Shown here: positions 50,940-60,695 of the stretch, piece by piece
Numbering within the stretch: position 1 is the first letter of the stretch
Layout of the letters: every line of letters starts with the position of its first letter
Source of the DNA: a virus
Reading direction: 5' to 3' (one strand)
DNA length: 64,000 bases
IMG/VR virus record: IMGVR_UViG_3300008267_000011
Span: 30,416 to 94,415 of that record
Program-made: the position numbers and the translations under genes
The notes under the pieces: model-generated
What the model was told of the DNA's origin: nothing
Seen by the model: only the letters and a program-made list of their open reading frames with translations
Databases searched by the model: none

Positions 50940-52936
50940 TGGCAGCAAATAAACCATTCGCAAATTTAGACAGATTAAGTAAGCTTGTAACGCCTACCCC
51001 ACAGCCTTTTGACTATAAACCAGAACAGGGGTCTTCAAAAGTGAGACTAGATTTTGCTCAAAGCATTAGCCTTGAAGACCGTTTAAAGCAAACTAGCTTA
51101 AAAACAACCAATCACCTAGCACAATATGTTCTATCGGATCAAAACGTAGGATATATAAAAATTAAAGGCACTTCTGTTATCGAAGGAAAAAGCACAGTGC
51201 AGATAAACAGCAGTGTTGAATCAGTCGATCAAGGATCGATTATTTTACCACCACATAACGTCGATATAAACCAAGGTAGTGTTGATTTGAGGGTAAGAGT
51301 CATTGACTCTCTTTTAAGGCAAGGAGCCGTTGTTTCTGAAGGAATTTACGCAAGTTATACGACCGTTCAAAGTCCAAGTAGCTTATTGCAATCGACAACG
51401 AGACAAGGTACGTTCACAACTAACCAAACTACGTTTAGTTTAATGCAAGTTGAAGATCCTAAGCAGAATCTTAATCAAGGTTCTGTTGTTATTAACAAAA
51501 TACTTGCTACGCCTAATCAAGGATCGAGTACTGTTGGAAATGTGGTAACAATCGGTACCATAGAAAACAGACAAGGTATTCGTAGATTTAACCAGAAAGT
51601 TGTTTCTAGCATTGAGCCTACCATACCAACAAAGGATATTGAGATTGTGGTACCACAACCAATTTTGATTCCAAAAAAGGCAACACAATCTGAGCAACAG
51701 GTTCCAAACTCGATAACGATAGTGTCAGCTAAGCCAGCAGGTGCGTTTACCGATAACCAAAATGTACAGATACAGACGTTAGGTTATTTAGCAGATAAAG
51801 CGTCTAACGTACTGTTTCCAACGCTAAACCATGGAGGTGAGTTACCGCATAACAAGGGACTCGTCGCCGTAAACGGCACAACACCACACGCAATCGTCGA
51901 TTCGACTTCCGCACTTATTAACGATATCTTGCTAGGAGATGACGCCTTTCTTGATGTACTTAATCCTGGAAATGTTAGTAAAGTGGGACCTAACAACAAC
52001 AGCGAAACCACTACGCAGACTAAAAGCGCAATTAAGGTACTAAGTGGAGCATTGTCAGCCAATCAACTACAGGCAGCTATGCAAGGATTAGGAAAGGGAG
52101 ACTCTGCGGTAGTGGATTATAATGAGCTCCAAAATAGTCGTGATGGGGAATTAGAGGATGCACACTACTTTACTGTTCAAACTATACAAGGCGTAGATGG
52201 ACTTAGCAATAACCCAAACATTATTTACGGAAAGGCGTTGTCTACGGAAGATGGAGATGAGTTAGGAGGGTTTGTTAGTAACAACGTTGACATTAGCAAG
52301 CAAAAAGGATCGGTTTACAAAAAAGAGAGGAATAGTTGGAACAATAGCAACAATCGTCGAAAATATGCAGAGATCAACAGCTACTCACAACTACAGAATG
52401 TTGTTAGCGATAAGGCAAAAAATCCAACTCCAAACTCTGTAACAGAATACGTCGTTAGCTTGTCGAGCATCAACGGAAGTGTATCGTTTACTGCATTCTT
52501 AACATCGTTCAGCGATAGTTTTACAGCCAACTGGACAGACTACAATCACGTCGGTCAAATGGACACTTTTAAAGTATACAAAGGCGCTACTCGTCAATTA
52601 AGTGTAGCATTCAAGGTAGTAGCAGGATTAGGAGAATTCGAGAGCACGCCAGATTCAGCAGCAGGTGCAGTAGCTAAGCTAAATACGCTAGTAAACACAG
52701 CCATTGTTGGTAAGTACGAAGGAAACTATATACAAGGACCTGTAGTAGATCTTACGATTGCAGGACTCGTGAAGAATATAAAATGCGCTATAGGTAGCGT
52801 AAAAATCGATACTGATGTGGCAGAAACTGGTTGGAGTGACGGAAAACCTCACGTATATTCCGTATCATTGGATGCAGCAGTACTCGGACACAAGCAGGGT
52901 AACTTATTTGCTCCAACAACTACTTATTTAGGATAA
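50939..52936 (+). CDS. baseplate/tail-tube-proximal structural protein
   Basis: The 665-residue protein has an N-terminal polar region with repeated NQGS/RQG motifs (residues about 90-210) and a middle linker. The C-terminal domain (about 510-665) has a tube-like beta pattern (FLTSFSDSFTANWTDYNHVGQMD; FKVYKGATRQLSVAFKVVA; LNTLVNTAIVGKYEG) as in baseplate proteins that join tube to hub (T4 gp48/gp54 role). It overlaps tape measure and LysM genes by one base each. The T4 equivalence is inference. Confidence 0.55.
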   Translation: MAANKPFANLDRLSKLVTPTPQPFDYKPEQGSSKVRLDFAQSISLEDRLKQTSLKTTNHLAQYVLSDQNVGYIKIKGTSVIEGKSTVQINSSVESVDQGSIILPPHNVDINQGSVDLRVRVIDSLLRQGAVVSEGIYASYTTVQSPSSLLQSTTRQGTFTTNQTTFSLMQVEDPKQNLNQGSVVINKILATPNQGSSTVGNVVTIGTIENRQGIRRFNQKVVSSIEPTIPTKDIEIVVPQPILIPKKATQSEQQVPNSITIVSAKPAGAFTDNQNVQIQTLGYLADKASNVLFPTLNHGGELPHNKGLVAVNGTTPHAIVDSTSALINDILLGDDAFLDVLNPGNVSKVGPNNNSETTTQTKSAIKVLSGALSANQLQAAMQGLGKGDSAVVDYNELQNSRDGELEDAHYFTVQTIQGVDGLSNNPNIIYGKALSTEDGDELGGFVSNNVDISKQKGSVYKKERNSWNNSNNRRKYAEINSYSQLQNVVSDKAKNPTPNSVTEYVVSLSSINGSVSFTAFLTSFSDSFTANWTDYNHVGQMDTFKVYKGATRQLSVAFKVVAGLGEFESTPDSAAGAVAKLNTLVNTAIVGKYEGNYIQGPVVDLTIAGLVKNIKCAIGSVKIDTDVAETGWSDGKPHVYSVSLDAAVLGHKQGNLFAPTTTYLG

Positions 52937-53232
52937 TGAAAAGATACGAACGCATACCAATAGTCCGAGATGAAAACGGAAGGAGGCACTATAAAAGCAC
53001 TCTCATCCAACCAATCCCATACTCAGCAGACGATATTTGGGTGATGACAGGTCCTGGCGATAGACTAGATACGCTAGCTTATCAATTCTACGGAGAGGTT
53101 AAGTATTGGTGGGTAATAGCGGCTGCAAACAAGCTTGGACTTGGGTCTGTAGCAGTACCTCCAGCAACACAACTTAGAATACCATCCAATCCATTTCAAA
53201 AAGTTACAGATTACAATAACAACAATCAATGA
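52936..53232 (+). CDS. LysM-like baseplate protein, gp53-like
   Basis: The 98-residue protein has a LysM-type core (VMTGPGDRLDTLAYQFYGEVKYWWVIAAAN, read as two parts; then PPATQLRIP). The YWWVIAAAN motif is typical of T4 gp53 and P2 gpX-type tail proteins. These sit in the baseplate near the hub and wedge. T4 gp53 is longer (196 aa), so P2 gpX-like is equally possible. It overlaps the hub gene start (ATGAG). Confidence 0.65.
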   Translation: MKRYERIPIVRDENGRRHYKSTLIQPIPYSADDIWVMTGPGDRLDTLAYQFYGEVKYWWVIAAANKLGLGSVAVPPATQLRIPSNPFQKVTDYNNNNQ

Positions 53233-55142
53233 GTTTCGCTGAAGATATTTTCTCGACCAAGTCGGTACCTAGTAGAGTGAAGACCGAGTTAGATGCTCGA
53301 GCTAGTAGTGTGTTTCAGTACGGTATGTCTGGCCAAAAAACTTGGTGCCATATCATGTCAATGGCAGAGGGTAGTCCTTATCCCATAAGCACATACAAAA
53401 CATTCTCAGAAGCCTACCCAACAGCAAACAGACCAAATATTCTAGTACAGAGTTTGGATGTAAAATCTCATGGTGAATATGGTACCATGCGTAGAGCCGG
53501 CATAAAGCTAAAGGTGTTTACAGATGCTGGAATGGAAGAGCTAGCAAAGGCTTACTTCATACCAAACATGAGCGTACGAATCCAATTTGGATGGTCTATT
53601 GCTCTGAAGGCATCACCAATACAACCAGTAACAGATATATTGAGCGATGGAGACGCTAACAAGAAGATACGAGAGCAGTCTCAAAGCAATCCTACCTATG
53701 ATGGATTTCAAGGTAGAGTTGTATCGTGGGAGTTTAATTTAGCTGATGATCAATCTTGGGACGTCACTTTGGATATGATTGGCGCAGCTGCTGCAGTAGC
53801 GAACATACCAGTAAACGATGAAAGTACGTCTTGCTATTGTGAACAAAAGTCACCAGCACAACCAACTCCGGGAGGAGAAGCTCCTCCAGAAGACGAGGAG
53901 GAAGCCAAGACAAAAACGAGCGCACTACAATCAGCACTAATACGTCTAATAGACGAACCAGGACAGGCAGGAGCAGTTGCTACGGAATTAGGTATCACCC
54001 AAGGCCTTTATGTAGATAGGCTCAAGTTTAATGGATATGAGAGAGATCAGGCTGGTACTGAGGACACTTCATCCCCGTGGTATACTTTTGGATTTGGTGA
54101 TCCTTCTGTAGGAACCGAGGAGTCGTTTATCAACTTTGGATCGTTGTGTCGGTTAATTGAAAGAACTTGCGCACAACCTTGGGGTCCTGACGGTAAGCCT
54201 ACTGTATTGGAGATTGATTGTGATAACATGGATATCTCCAACTACGGTTTTACACTATGGAGTGCAGATCCTAGAGTATGCGCATTGCAAGGTAGCCCTT
54301 ACACTTTGGAAGGAGGAGGAATCAACTACGACGGCAAGTTGAGTAATATTTATGTAAACTGCATACATGCGTTAAGGGTTACAAAGAATTTGCGTGACAA
54401 AGACGATGGGGTTGTAACATTACTGACGGCAATACTACGAGACATAAACAACGTTTGCGGGAATGGTTGGGAGTTTGATTTTGTTGACGTGTCTGATAAA
54501 GGTACAACAGGTGTTCCTTCAGGAACCAGAATAACCATTGTTGATTTAAACCTCTATAAACCAGGCAATGAGGCGTATGAGTTTAAGTCTGGCGTTAATG
54601 GTAAAAGTAATGTACGATCTGTTGAGATGAGTTTGAAACCAACAGAAGCTATGAAAACCCTTGCTCTTTACAGCAACTCAAGCAAAGACACTGCACCAGC
54701 AAGCGTACAAGGTTGTTCCGATCGATTTATACGATATGCTGAAGCGGGTAGTATAGTAAACTTGGCAGATGCTAAGGGAAGTGGTGAGAAGCCAAAGCCT
54801 TGTGGAGGTGATAAGTGTTCAGAAGAGCCAGAGGCACAAGACGATCCATTGACAGCTTTGCAAAAAGAAGTGAACGATAAGACAGTGGCTAGCGCTAAGT
54901 CATATCAAGTTGAGCAGAGAAGAAAGCAGGACGATGATGTTTGCAATAAGGCAGTGATGCCATTCCAACTTGGTTTAACTATCACCGGTATAGGAGGATT
55001 TGCATTTGGACAGCTAGTTACCCTAGACAGACTACCTGGGACATTAAAGTCAAAAATAAACTACCAAGTAACAGCGGTAGAGCACTCAATAACACCAGAT
55101 GACTGGACAACCAAAATTAACACAGTAGGTAGATTAAAATAA
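53229..55142 (+). CDS. baseplate hub protein, gp27-like
   Basis: The 637-residue protein resembles phage hub proteins: an N-terminal beta domain with LVQSLDVKSHGEYGTMRRAGIK-like strands (about 70-95), a FIPNMSVRIQFGWS segment near 120, and FQGRVVSWEFNLADDQSWDVTLDM near 160. The C-terminal strand set ends DDWTTKINTVGRLK, a typical ending of gp27/hub families. Two Cys-rich or acidic linkers (about 205-230 and 500-545; CYCEQK, CGGDKC) are unusual. The assignment rests on position and strand pattern. Confidence 0.55.
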   Translation: MSFAEDIFSTKSVPSRVKTELDARASSVFQYGMSGQKTWCHIMSMAEGSPYPISTYKTFSEAYPTANRPNILVQSLDVKSHGEYGTMRRAGIKLKVFTDAGMEELAKAYFIPNMSVRIQFGWSIALKASPIQPVTDILSDGDANKKIREQSQSNPTYDGFQGRVVSWEFNLADDQSWDVTLDMIGAAAAVANIPVNDESTSCYCEQKSPAQPTPGGEAPPEDEEEAKTKTSALQSALIRLIDEPGQAGAVATELGITQGLYVDRLKFNGYERDQAGTEDTSSPWYTFGFGDPSVGTEESFINFGSLCRLIERTCAQPWGPDGKPTVLEIDCDNMDISNYGFTLWSADPRVCALQGSPYTLEGGGINYDGKLSNIYVNCIHALRVTKNLRDKDDGVVTLLTAILRDINNVCGNGWEFDFVDVSDKGTTGVPSGTRITIVDLNLYKPGNEAYEFKSGVNGKSNVRSVEMSLKPTEAMKTLALYSNSSKDTAPASVQGCSDRFIRYAEAGSIVNLADAKGSGEKPKPCGGDKCSEEPEAQDDPLTALQKEVNDKTVASAKSYQVEQRRKQDDDVCNKAVMPFQLGLTITGIGGFAFGQLVTLDRLPGTLKSKINYQVTAVEHSITPDDWTTKINTVGRLK

Positions 55143-55792
55143 TGGCTAAGCGTAGTGTATATTCAATATTGTATCCTGAGAATACCTTTTATACCAAAGG
55201 GTTTGAGTATAGCTTAGATGGGGAAAACTACATTGGAGAGTACCACGTGGTGGATGGTCAAGCCTACACAGGTCCTCCGAAGATTGGTGCTAATTACCGC
55301 AAGCCGTTAACTAAATACTACGACAACGCTAGCGTATATGCGTACGACAAGCTTAAAAACTTCAATAAAGTAGAGAGTACGTACAGAACGCCAATCTACA
55401 TAAGACCGGAACCAACTACAGCCGATTACAAAAGTGGATACACAACAAGATACTTACTACAATACACCTTGGATAGAAGCCAGGTTCCAATTGAAATAGG
55501 ATCAGCTGGAAATAGTTTGTATGGAAAAAAGAAAGGGTATGATGCAGGATTATACGATTTGATCATACTCAAGTGGCAGATATCAGGACCTTTGTACGAT
55601 TACAAAACAATGATGTCAGGTCAAAAGCAGATTGTGAATGGTGAAGAGGTCCTACTAAGACCTCGCGAGCATGTTATTCCTGGAATAATAGATGCAAACA
55701 AAAGAGCGGTTGGAGCCTATTCAGATAGATACCCATCCTTGCCATACGCTTTTAAAAATTACCAAGAATTTGCTCAACCAACAGTTTTGTAG
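55142..55792 (+). CDS. hypothetical virion-region protein
   Basis: A 216-residue Tyr/Lys-rich soluble protein (SLDGENYIGEYHVVDGQAYTG; YRTPIYIRPEPTTADYKSG). It overlaps the hub stop by one base, so it is probably a baseplate or tail component. From memory, proteins of this type occur beside hub genes in other large myoviruses, but no function is known to me. It is the last gene of the late block. Confidence 0.5.
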   Translation: MAKRSVYSILYPENTFYTKGFEYSLDGENYIGEYHVVDGQAYTGPPKIGANYRKPLTKYYDNASVYAYDKLKNFNKVESTYRTPIYIRPEPTTADYKSGYTTRYLLQYTLDRSQVPIEIGSAGNSLYGKKKGYDAGLYDLIILKWQISGPLYDYKTMMSGQKQIVNGEEVLLRPREHVIPGIIDANKRAVGAYSDRYPSLPYAFKNYQEFAQPTVL

Positions 55793-55799
55793 TATATTG
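55769..55799 (+). promoter_or_regulatory. putative host-type promoter TTTG-N20-TATATTG
   Basis: TTTG at 55769-55772 and TATATTG at 55793-55799 are 20 bases apart, just before the ATG at 55805. This matches the Bacteroidota -33/-7 layout well and starts the replication block. Confidence 0.45.
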
Positions 55800-55804
55800 T
55801 CTAC

Positions 55805-57094
55805 ATGATCGTAGACTCCACAGCACAATATTCAGACTACAAAAAGCAAATTACAAACCAACACGTTGTATGCTGTGCTATTACTCTACACCCTCAAAAA
55901 CATTTAATTGATAACACTATTATTGGTTGGTACATTAAGATTATTCAAGGACCAGAGTTTACGATCTTCATAGAACACCCGGAGGCCTTGTTGAAGGATG
56001 ATGCTTTCAAAACTTTTGACAAGGCCGAAAGGTGTTACATTGTTGACTTCGATACGCTAGCATATGCTGGATACAAGCCGCTTCCTAATATGGAAGATGC
56101 CTTAATCAATAGCTATCTGTCATATGGAACAATACCAGAGCAAGAATACAACCCACAAATCAACTTCTATAGAAAGAGAGTGGGGTCAGCATGCTCTAAC
56201 TTCTTAGTTGATCCTATGAAGATTCAACAACACTATCGTGAGTTAGTTGACAAGCTACCAATTGACAAAGACAACACCAACAAATTCTACCAAGCTGTTA
56301 AACGAGTGTACCATACGATTGAAAAGAACGGAATAGCAATTAACGAGCTTTTATACAAAGAGGCGTTTGGCGATAGCGGTTATGTGAAGAATGGTAAGGC
56401 TTATACCAAGTATAATCTATACACATCAACAGGAAGACCAAGTAATCGTTTTGCTGGAGTAAACTACGCAGCTTTGAATAAGGAGGATGGCACACGTGAG
56501 TGCTTTGTATCTAGGTATCCTAATGGTAAGTTAGTTGAAATCGACTTCACCTCTTATCACCCAAGGATCCTAGCCAGCATAACCAAGTACGTTATATCAG
56601 ATGAGGAGAACATCTATGAGCATTTGGCTAAGGAGTACTTTGGTGACAATCCTACACAAGATCAAATATCTCAAGCAAAGGAGATGACGTTTAGGCAATT
56701 ATATGGGGGTATCAATAGACAGTACCTACATATAGAATACTTTGCAAGAATACAGATGATGACAGATATGTTGTGGAACCTATACAAGCAACAAGGGTAT
56801 GTAACCAGTATTATATCTAAGCGTAAGATTCATAATATAGAAGACGCATCACCAACCAAAGTACTTAACTACTTCATTCAGCTACACGAGACTGAGCAGA
56901 ACGTACAGCTACTAGCTCAACTATTTGCAGAGCTACCACAAGACGTACTGCCAGTGTTATATACTTATGATAGCATATTGTTCGATGTACCACAAGGAAA
57001 GGAGAGTCAACTACTAGATACTATACGTGCAATTATCCCTAGCAAATTTCCCTTTAAGGTCAAGACAGGAGATAATTATAGTCATATAGACTAG
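55805..57094 (+). CDS. divergent family A-like DNA polymerase
   Basis: The 429-residue protein shows the polymerase palm motifs in order. Motif A is EID247FTSYHPR254IL (Asp with Arg seven later, as in family A). Motif B is K292EMTF296RQLY300G (K-x3-F-x3-YG, family A). Motif C is TYD389SILFDV, where HDE is usual. Catalytic aspartates D247 and D389 are kept, but the motif A Glu and the motif C His/Glu are replaced. The first 180 residues may be a decayed exonuclease domain; no exonuclease motifs are seen. At 429 residues it is much shorter than T7 gp5 (704). T4's own polymerase is family B and is not in this window. Confidence 0.6.
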   Translation: MIVDSTAQYSDYKKQITNQHVVCCAITLHPQKHLIDNTIIGWYIKIIQGPEFTIFIEHPEALLKDDAFKTFDKAERCYIVDFDTLAYAGYKPLPNMEDALINSYLSYGTIPEQEYNPQINFYRKRVGSACSNFLVDPMKIQQHYRELVDKLPIDKDNTNKFYQAVKRVYHTIEKNGIAINELLYKEAFGDSGYVKNGKAYTKYNLYTSTGRPSNRFAGVNYAALNKEDGTRECFVSRYPNGKLVEIDFTSYHPRILASITKYVISDEENIYEHLAKEYFGDNPTQDQISQAKEMTFRQLYGGINRQYLHIEYFARIQMMTDMLWNLYKQQGYVTSIISKRKIHNIEDASPTKVLNYFIQLHETEQNVQLLAQLFAELPQDVLPVLYTYDSILFDVPQGKESQLLDTIRAIIPSKFPFKVKTGDNYSHID

Positions 57095-57097
57095 TCC

Positions 57098-57307
57098 ATG
57101 AAAAATAAAGAAATTGATTACTCAGCCATTGATTACAAGGCATTTGGAAAAATGCTTAATGAGCTAGAGAGTGCTGTAGGCGCTGCAGATGAAGAGAAGG
57201 CAGCCAAGCTTCAGCAAGACAAAGCTAAGATAGATCAACAAATCGCACAACTACAACAAAAGAAAGCTGCCCTTCAGAAGCAGATAGATCAGATCGAGAA
57301 GAAGTAA
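57098..57307 (+). CDS. small coiled-coil protein
   Basis: The 69-residue protein is helical, with a clear heptad pattern in the last 35 residues (QQIAQLQQKKAALQKQIDQI). It starts 3 bases after the polymerase-like gene and ends 1 base before the next, so it is a member of the replication operon. It may be an oligomeric accessory factor; no family recognised. Confidence 0.55.
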   Translation: MKNKEIDYSAIDYKAFGKMLNELESAVGAADEEKAAKLQQDKAKIDQQIAQLQQKKAALQKQIDQIEKK

Positions 57308-57308
57308 G

Positions 57309-57689
57309 ATGAGACCACAATTATTGTGCACATTCACAACCCTACAAGATTTACCTTATTGCATTGGCAATATTCATAAGTCTTATGACAATGATGTTGC
57401 TAATTTGAAATGTTATGCGTATGTTCACGATAACAATAGCATCGTATGCATCTACAATGTATACAACGCTACCAAGCGAATGAAGGATACCATTTCAATC
57501 AACAGAAAAAAAGAAACCAATACGCTATACAGTATCAATGCTCTTAATGCTTTGATCATGGCGTTAAACTATGGGGTGTTGGATAAGTCCTTTGTGATCA
57601 ACTGGAACGATTACAGAGATTGTATGCTTCTATCGCAAGGTCCAGATGGATATAAAACAATTCTAATAAAAGAGTTGTCTCATCCATAA
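57309..57689 (+). CDS. hypothetical protein of the replication region
   Basis: A 126-residue soluble protein (LQDLPYCIGNIHKSYDND; SINRKKETNTLYSINALNALI; GVLDKSFVINWNDYRD). I recall relatives near gp32 in other marine T4-like phages but no function. It contains three cysteines without a metal-site pattern. It ends 43 bases before gp32, which has its own promoter. Confidence 0.5.
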   Translation: MRPQLLCTFTTLQDLPYCIGNIHKSYDNDVANLKCYAYVHDNNSIVCIYNVYNATKRMKDTISINRKKETNTLYSINALNALIMALNYGVLDKSFVINWNDYRDCMLLSQGPDGYKTILIKELSHP

Positions 57690-57705
57690 AAGTTTCGTAT
57701 ATTAG
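57675..57705 (+). promoter_or_regulatory. putative host-type promoter TTG-N20-TATATTAG
   Basis: TTG at 57675-57677 and TATATTAG at 57698-57705 are 20 bases apart. TATATTAG matches TAnnTTTG in five of six fixed positions. It lies 27 bases before the gp32 start, a gene expected to be strongly expressed. Confidence 0.5.
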
Positions 57706-57731
57706 TATAAATAAATAAACAGTTACACAAT

Positions 57732-58511
57732 ATGGCAATCAATTTAGATGCAATTAAAAGCCGTTTGCAACAAATGCAAAAAAGCGCTAATTCAGGTGGT
57801 GGATCAGGTGTCGCAGAACACTTATGGAAACCACCAGTAGGAAAAAGTCAAGTTCGTATCGTTCCTTACGCCTTCGACAAAGACAACCCTTTCATTGAGA
57901 TGTACTTCCACTATGAGATTGGAAAGCGTACTATGGTATCGCCAACCTCATTTGGTCGTCCTGACCCAATTGTAGAGTTTGCTGAGAAGTTGAAGCGTTC
58001 TGGTAATAAAGAGGATTGGAAGTTAGGTAAGAAGATCGAGCCAAAGTTCCGTTGCTTTGTGCCAGTAATCGTTCGCGGAGAGGAAGAAAAGGGAGTTCGC
58101 TTCTGGAGCTTTGGTAAGCAAATTTACCAAGAGTTGTTGGGAGTTATTGCTGACCCTGACTACGGTGACATCACTGACTTGATGAATGGTCGTGATTTGA
58201 CAGTAGAGCACGTTGCTGCAGAGAAAGAAGGAGCTTTCCCAAGCTACACAGTTAGACCAAAACCTAACCAAACTCCAGCTACAACTGACAAGGAAGTTGC
58301 AAGTAAGATCGTTAATGATCAGAAGCAAATCACCGAGTTGTACTCAGAGTTGAGCTATGAGGAAATGACTTCAGCATTAGAGAAGTGGTTGAACCCAGAC
58401 ACTAATGCAGATGCACCAGCAGGAAAGTCTGAGTCGCAAATCAAAACAGCTACAACAGCTACTAAGGTTGACGATATCAACTCAGCATTTGACGAACTTT
58501 TTAACTCCTAA
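57732..58511 (+). CDS. 32: single-stranded DNA-binding protein, gp32
   Basis: The 259-residue protein matches gp32 of T4-like phages (T4 301 aa). It coats single-stranded DNA during replication and recombination. The basic N-terminal arm (DAIKSRLQQMQK) mediates cooperativity, and the OB-fold core starts at HLWKPPVGKSQVRIVPY. The acidic C-terminal tail (KVDDINSAFDELF) recruits partners such as UvsX and the helicase. The zinc-binding Cys/His set of T4 gp32 is not visible; only one Cys (KFRCFVP) is present. It is followed at 5 bases by uvsX. Confidence 0.93.
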   Translation: MAINLDAIKSRLQQMQKSANSGGGSGVAEHLWKPPVGKSQVRIVPYAFDKDNPFIEMYFHYEIGKRTMVSPTSFGRPDPIVEFAEKLKRSGNKEDWKLGKKIEPKFRCFVPVIVRGEEEKGVRFWSFGKQIYQELLGVIADPDYGDITDLMNGRDLTVEHVAAEKEGAFPSYTVRPKPNQTPATTDKEVASKIVNDQKQITELYSELSYEEMTSALEKWLNPDTNADAPAGKSESQIKTATTATKVDDINSAFDELFNS

Positions 58512-58516
58512 TCCTC

Positions 58517-59662
58517 ATGGCAAAGAAGTCAGTAACACCGGATGAGATTTCCGGAAGAGATGAGCTTGCATCATTGTTAGCAGATAGTCTCAACAAAAAG
58601 TTTAAAGACTTCAAAGCTGCCCATTTTCTTAATGGGCAAGAGGAAACTCCAACCGATTTAACAGAGTGGGTCTCAACCGGATCCACTTTGTTAGACTTGG
58701 CTATCTCAAACAGACCTAACGGAGGATTTCCAGTAGGTCGTATTGTAGAGTTGCAAGGGATGGAGGCTTCAGGAAAAAGCTTGATCATGGCACACGTATT
58801 GGCTAACACACAAAAGAAAGGTGGATTGGCTGTGTACATTGACACTGAGAATGCTTTAAGTGAAGAGTTCTTAAAGGCTATTGGAGTAGACGTAAACAAC
58901 ATGCTTTACATCCCATTGGAAACAATTGAGGATATCTTTGAAGCAGTTGAGAACATTATCGAAACAGTTCGTAAGAGTTCCAAAGACAGATTGGTTTCAA
59001 TCGTTATTGATTCTGTATCAGCAGCTACAACTAAAATTGAGCAAGATGCAGATTACGATAAGGATGGATGGGCAACAGCCAAAGCAATCGTAATGTCGAA
59101 AGCTATGCGTAAGATCACTAACGTGATTGGAAAGCAGAGAGTTTTACTACTATGCGCATCACAGCTTCGTGAGAAGATGGGTGTAATGTTTGGAGACAAG
59201 TACACTACCTCTGGTGGTAAGGCTTTAGGATTCCATGCAAGTTGTAGAGTAAGGCTTAAAGGAGTCGGTAAGTTGAAGAGCGGTTCGGGTAAGACTGAAC
59301 AGATCATTGGTGTGCAAACCGAAGCTCAAGTTATCAAAAACAGGATGGGACCTCCATTCAAGAAAGCCACATTCGATATCTATTTCAATTCAGGAATCGA
59401 TGATCAGAATAGCTGGTTAGCTTTGATGAAGGACTACGGAGTCGTTAGTACCTCAGGATCCTACTACACCTTAGTAAACGAAGAGACTGGAGAAGTTCAT
59501 CGCTTCATGTCTAAAGAGTGGAAGGAGCTATTGGCAACTAACCAAACTCTCTACGACTACTCGTATAGAAAGATATGCGATATCTTCATTATGAAGTACA
59601 AGGGAGACAATGACATTGATCCAGACAGTGTAACAGTTGATGACGATGAGCTCGCAGACTAA
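58517..59662 (+). CDS. uvsX: UvsX recombinase (RecA-like)
   Basis: The 381-residue protein matches T4 UvsX (391 aa) and RecA. It forms filaments on single-stranded DNA and drives strand exchange for recombination-dependent replication and repair. The Walker A is GMEASGKS with K87-S88, the Walker B region is VSIVIDSVSA, and the family motifs DTENAL, LLCASQLREKMG and YTTSGGKALGFHA (loop 2 region) are present. The C-terminus is acidic (DPDSVTVDDDELAD). It lies directly after gp32 and overlaps the exonuclease gene. Confidence 0.95.
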   Translation: MAKKSVTPDEISGRDELASLLADSLNKKFKDFKAAHFLNGQEETPTDLTEWVSTGSTLLDLAISNRPNGGFPVGRIVELQGMEASGKSLIMAHVLANTQKKGGLAVYIDTENALSEEFLKAIGVDVNNMLYIPLETIEDIFEAVENIIETVRKSSKDRLVSIVIDSVSAATTKIEQDADYDKDGWATAKAIVMSKAMRKITNVIGKQRVLLLCASQLREKMGVMFGDKYTTSGGKALGFHASCRVRLKGVGKLKSGSGKTEQIIGVQTEAQVIKNRMGPPFKKATFDIYFNSGIDDQNSWLALMKDYGVVSTSGSYYTLVNEETGEVHRFMSKEWKELLATNQTLYDYSYRKICDIFIMKYKGDNDIDPDSVTVDDDELAD

Positions 59663-60695
59663 TTATCTAGCTCTTCTAAACGAACTACGAACAAGAGGAC
59701 CCGAAGATAACCTGCACCTTAATTCAAGGGTGCTGGTTATTGACGGCCTTAATACTTTCATTCGTAGTTATGCAGCGAGTCCTGTGACCAATAGTGACGG
59801 AGAGCACGTTGGCGGAATCTCAGGAACACTACTAAGCATAGGCCATGCCATTAAGAATATCGCACCTACAAGGGTGATTATGGTATTTGATGGCAAGAAT
59901 GGCTCTGCTAAAAGACGACAAATCTACCCAGAGTACAAAGCAAACAGAAAATTCAAGATTAGATTGAATCGATCAGAAGTGGTTGATAAACAAGACAATC
60001 AACTTGAGCAACTTATACGAGTAATCCAATACTTGGAGAACCTACCAATTACGGTTATTACAGCAGAAGCAACAGAAGCAGATGATGTGATTGCGTATAT
60101 TGCAAATGACTACCTTGCACAGAAGCAGGATAGTCAGGTGTTCATCATGTCCTCAGATAAGGATTTCTACCAGTTAGTAAACGATAGAATCCACATTTGG
60201 AGTCCTACCAAGAAGAGATTCTACTACACAGAGGATGTTCATACTGAGTATGGAATATACCCACGTAATTTTGCTTTATATCGCGCTTTACTTGGTGATA
60301 AAAGCGATAACATAGGAGGAGTGGATGGAATTGGTGAGAAGACTGTACAAAGCAAATTTAACCTTCTAACAGAGGATAAACAGGTATCTTTACAGGAGCT
60401 AAAAGACTTCGCATCCGCGCAACCACCTAAGGTTAAAATCTACCAAAAGTTTCTTGAAGCCGAAGAGCTAATAGAACGCAACATTCAGTTAATGCAGCTT
60501 TCAGAGAGCAACATTAACACCACAGTCAAATTGAGAATCATTGACACACTAGAGCAAGAGATTCCAAGATGCAATAAAATAGCAATCCATAAGATGATCC
60601 TTGAAGACAAGATGTCTGGAGCAATTAAGAATCCAGATACTTGGCTAAGAGAGGTGTTTCAAAAATTAGATGGATTTGCTTTGCAATCACAATAG
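59646..60695 (+). CDS. rnh: 5'-3' exonuclease / RNase H (FEN family)
   Basis: The product (349 aa from ATG 59646; ATG 59640 and TTG 59637 also possible) is a FEN-type flap nuclease like T4 RNase H (305 aa), which removes RNA primers on the lagging strand. The acidic motifs are VIDGLNTF, VFDGKNGSAKRR, EATEADDVIAYI, SSDKDFYQL and LLGDKSDNIGGVDGIG (helix-hairpin-helix-like). It overlaps the uvsX end by 17 bases and lies before the helicase. Confidence 0.9.
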   Translation: MSSQTNYLALLNELRTRGPEDNLHLNSRVLVIDGLNTFIRSYAASPVTNSDGEHVGGISGTLLSIGHAIKNIAPTRVIMVFDGKNGSAKRRQIYPEYKANRKFKIRLNRSEVVDKQDNQLEQLIRVIQYLENLPITVITAEATEADDVIAYIANDYLAQKQDSQVFIMSSDKDFYQLVNDRIHIWSPTKKRFYYTEDVHTEYGIYPRNFALYRALLGDKSDNIGGVDGIGEKTVQSKFNLLTEDKQVSLQELKDFASAQPPKVKIYQKFLEAEELIERNIQLMQLSESNINTTVKLRIIDTLEQEIPRCNKIAIHKMILEDKMSGAIKNPDTWLREVFQKLDGFALQSQ

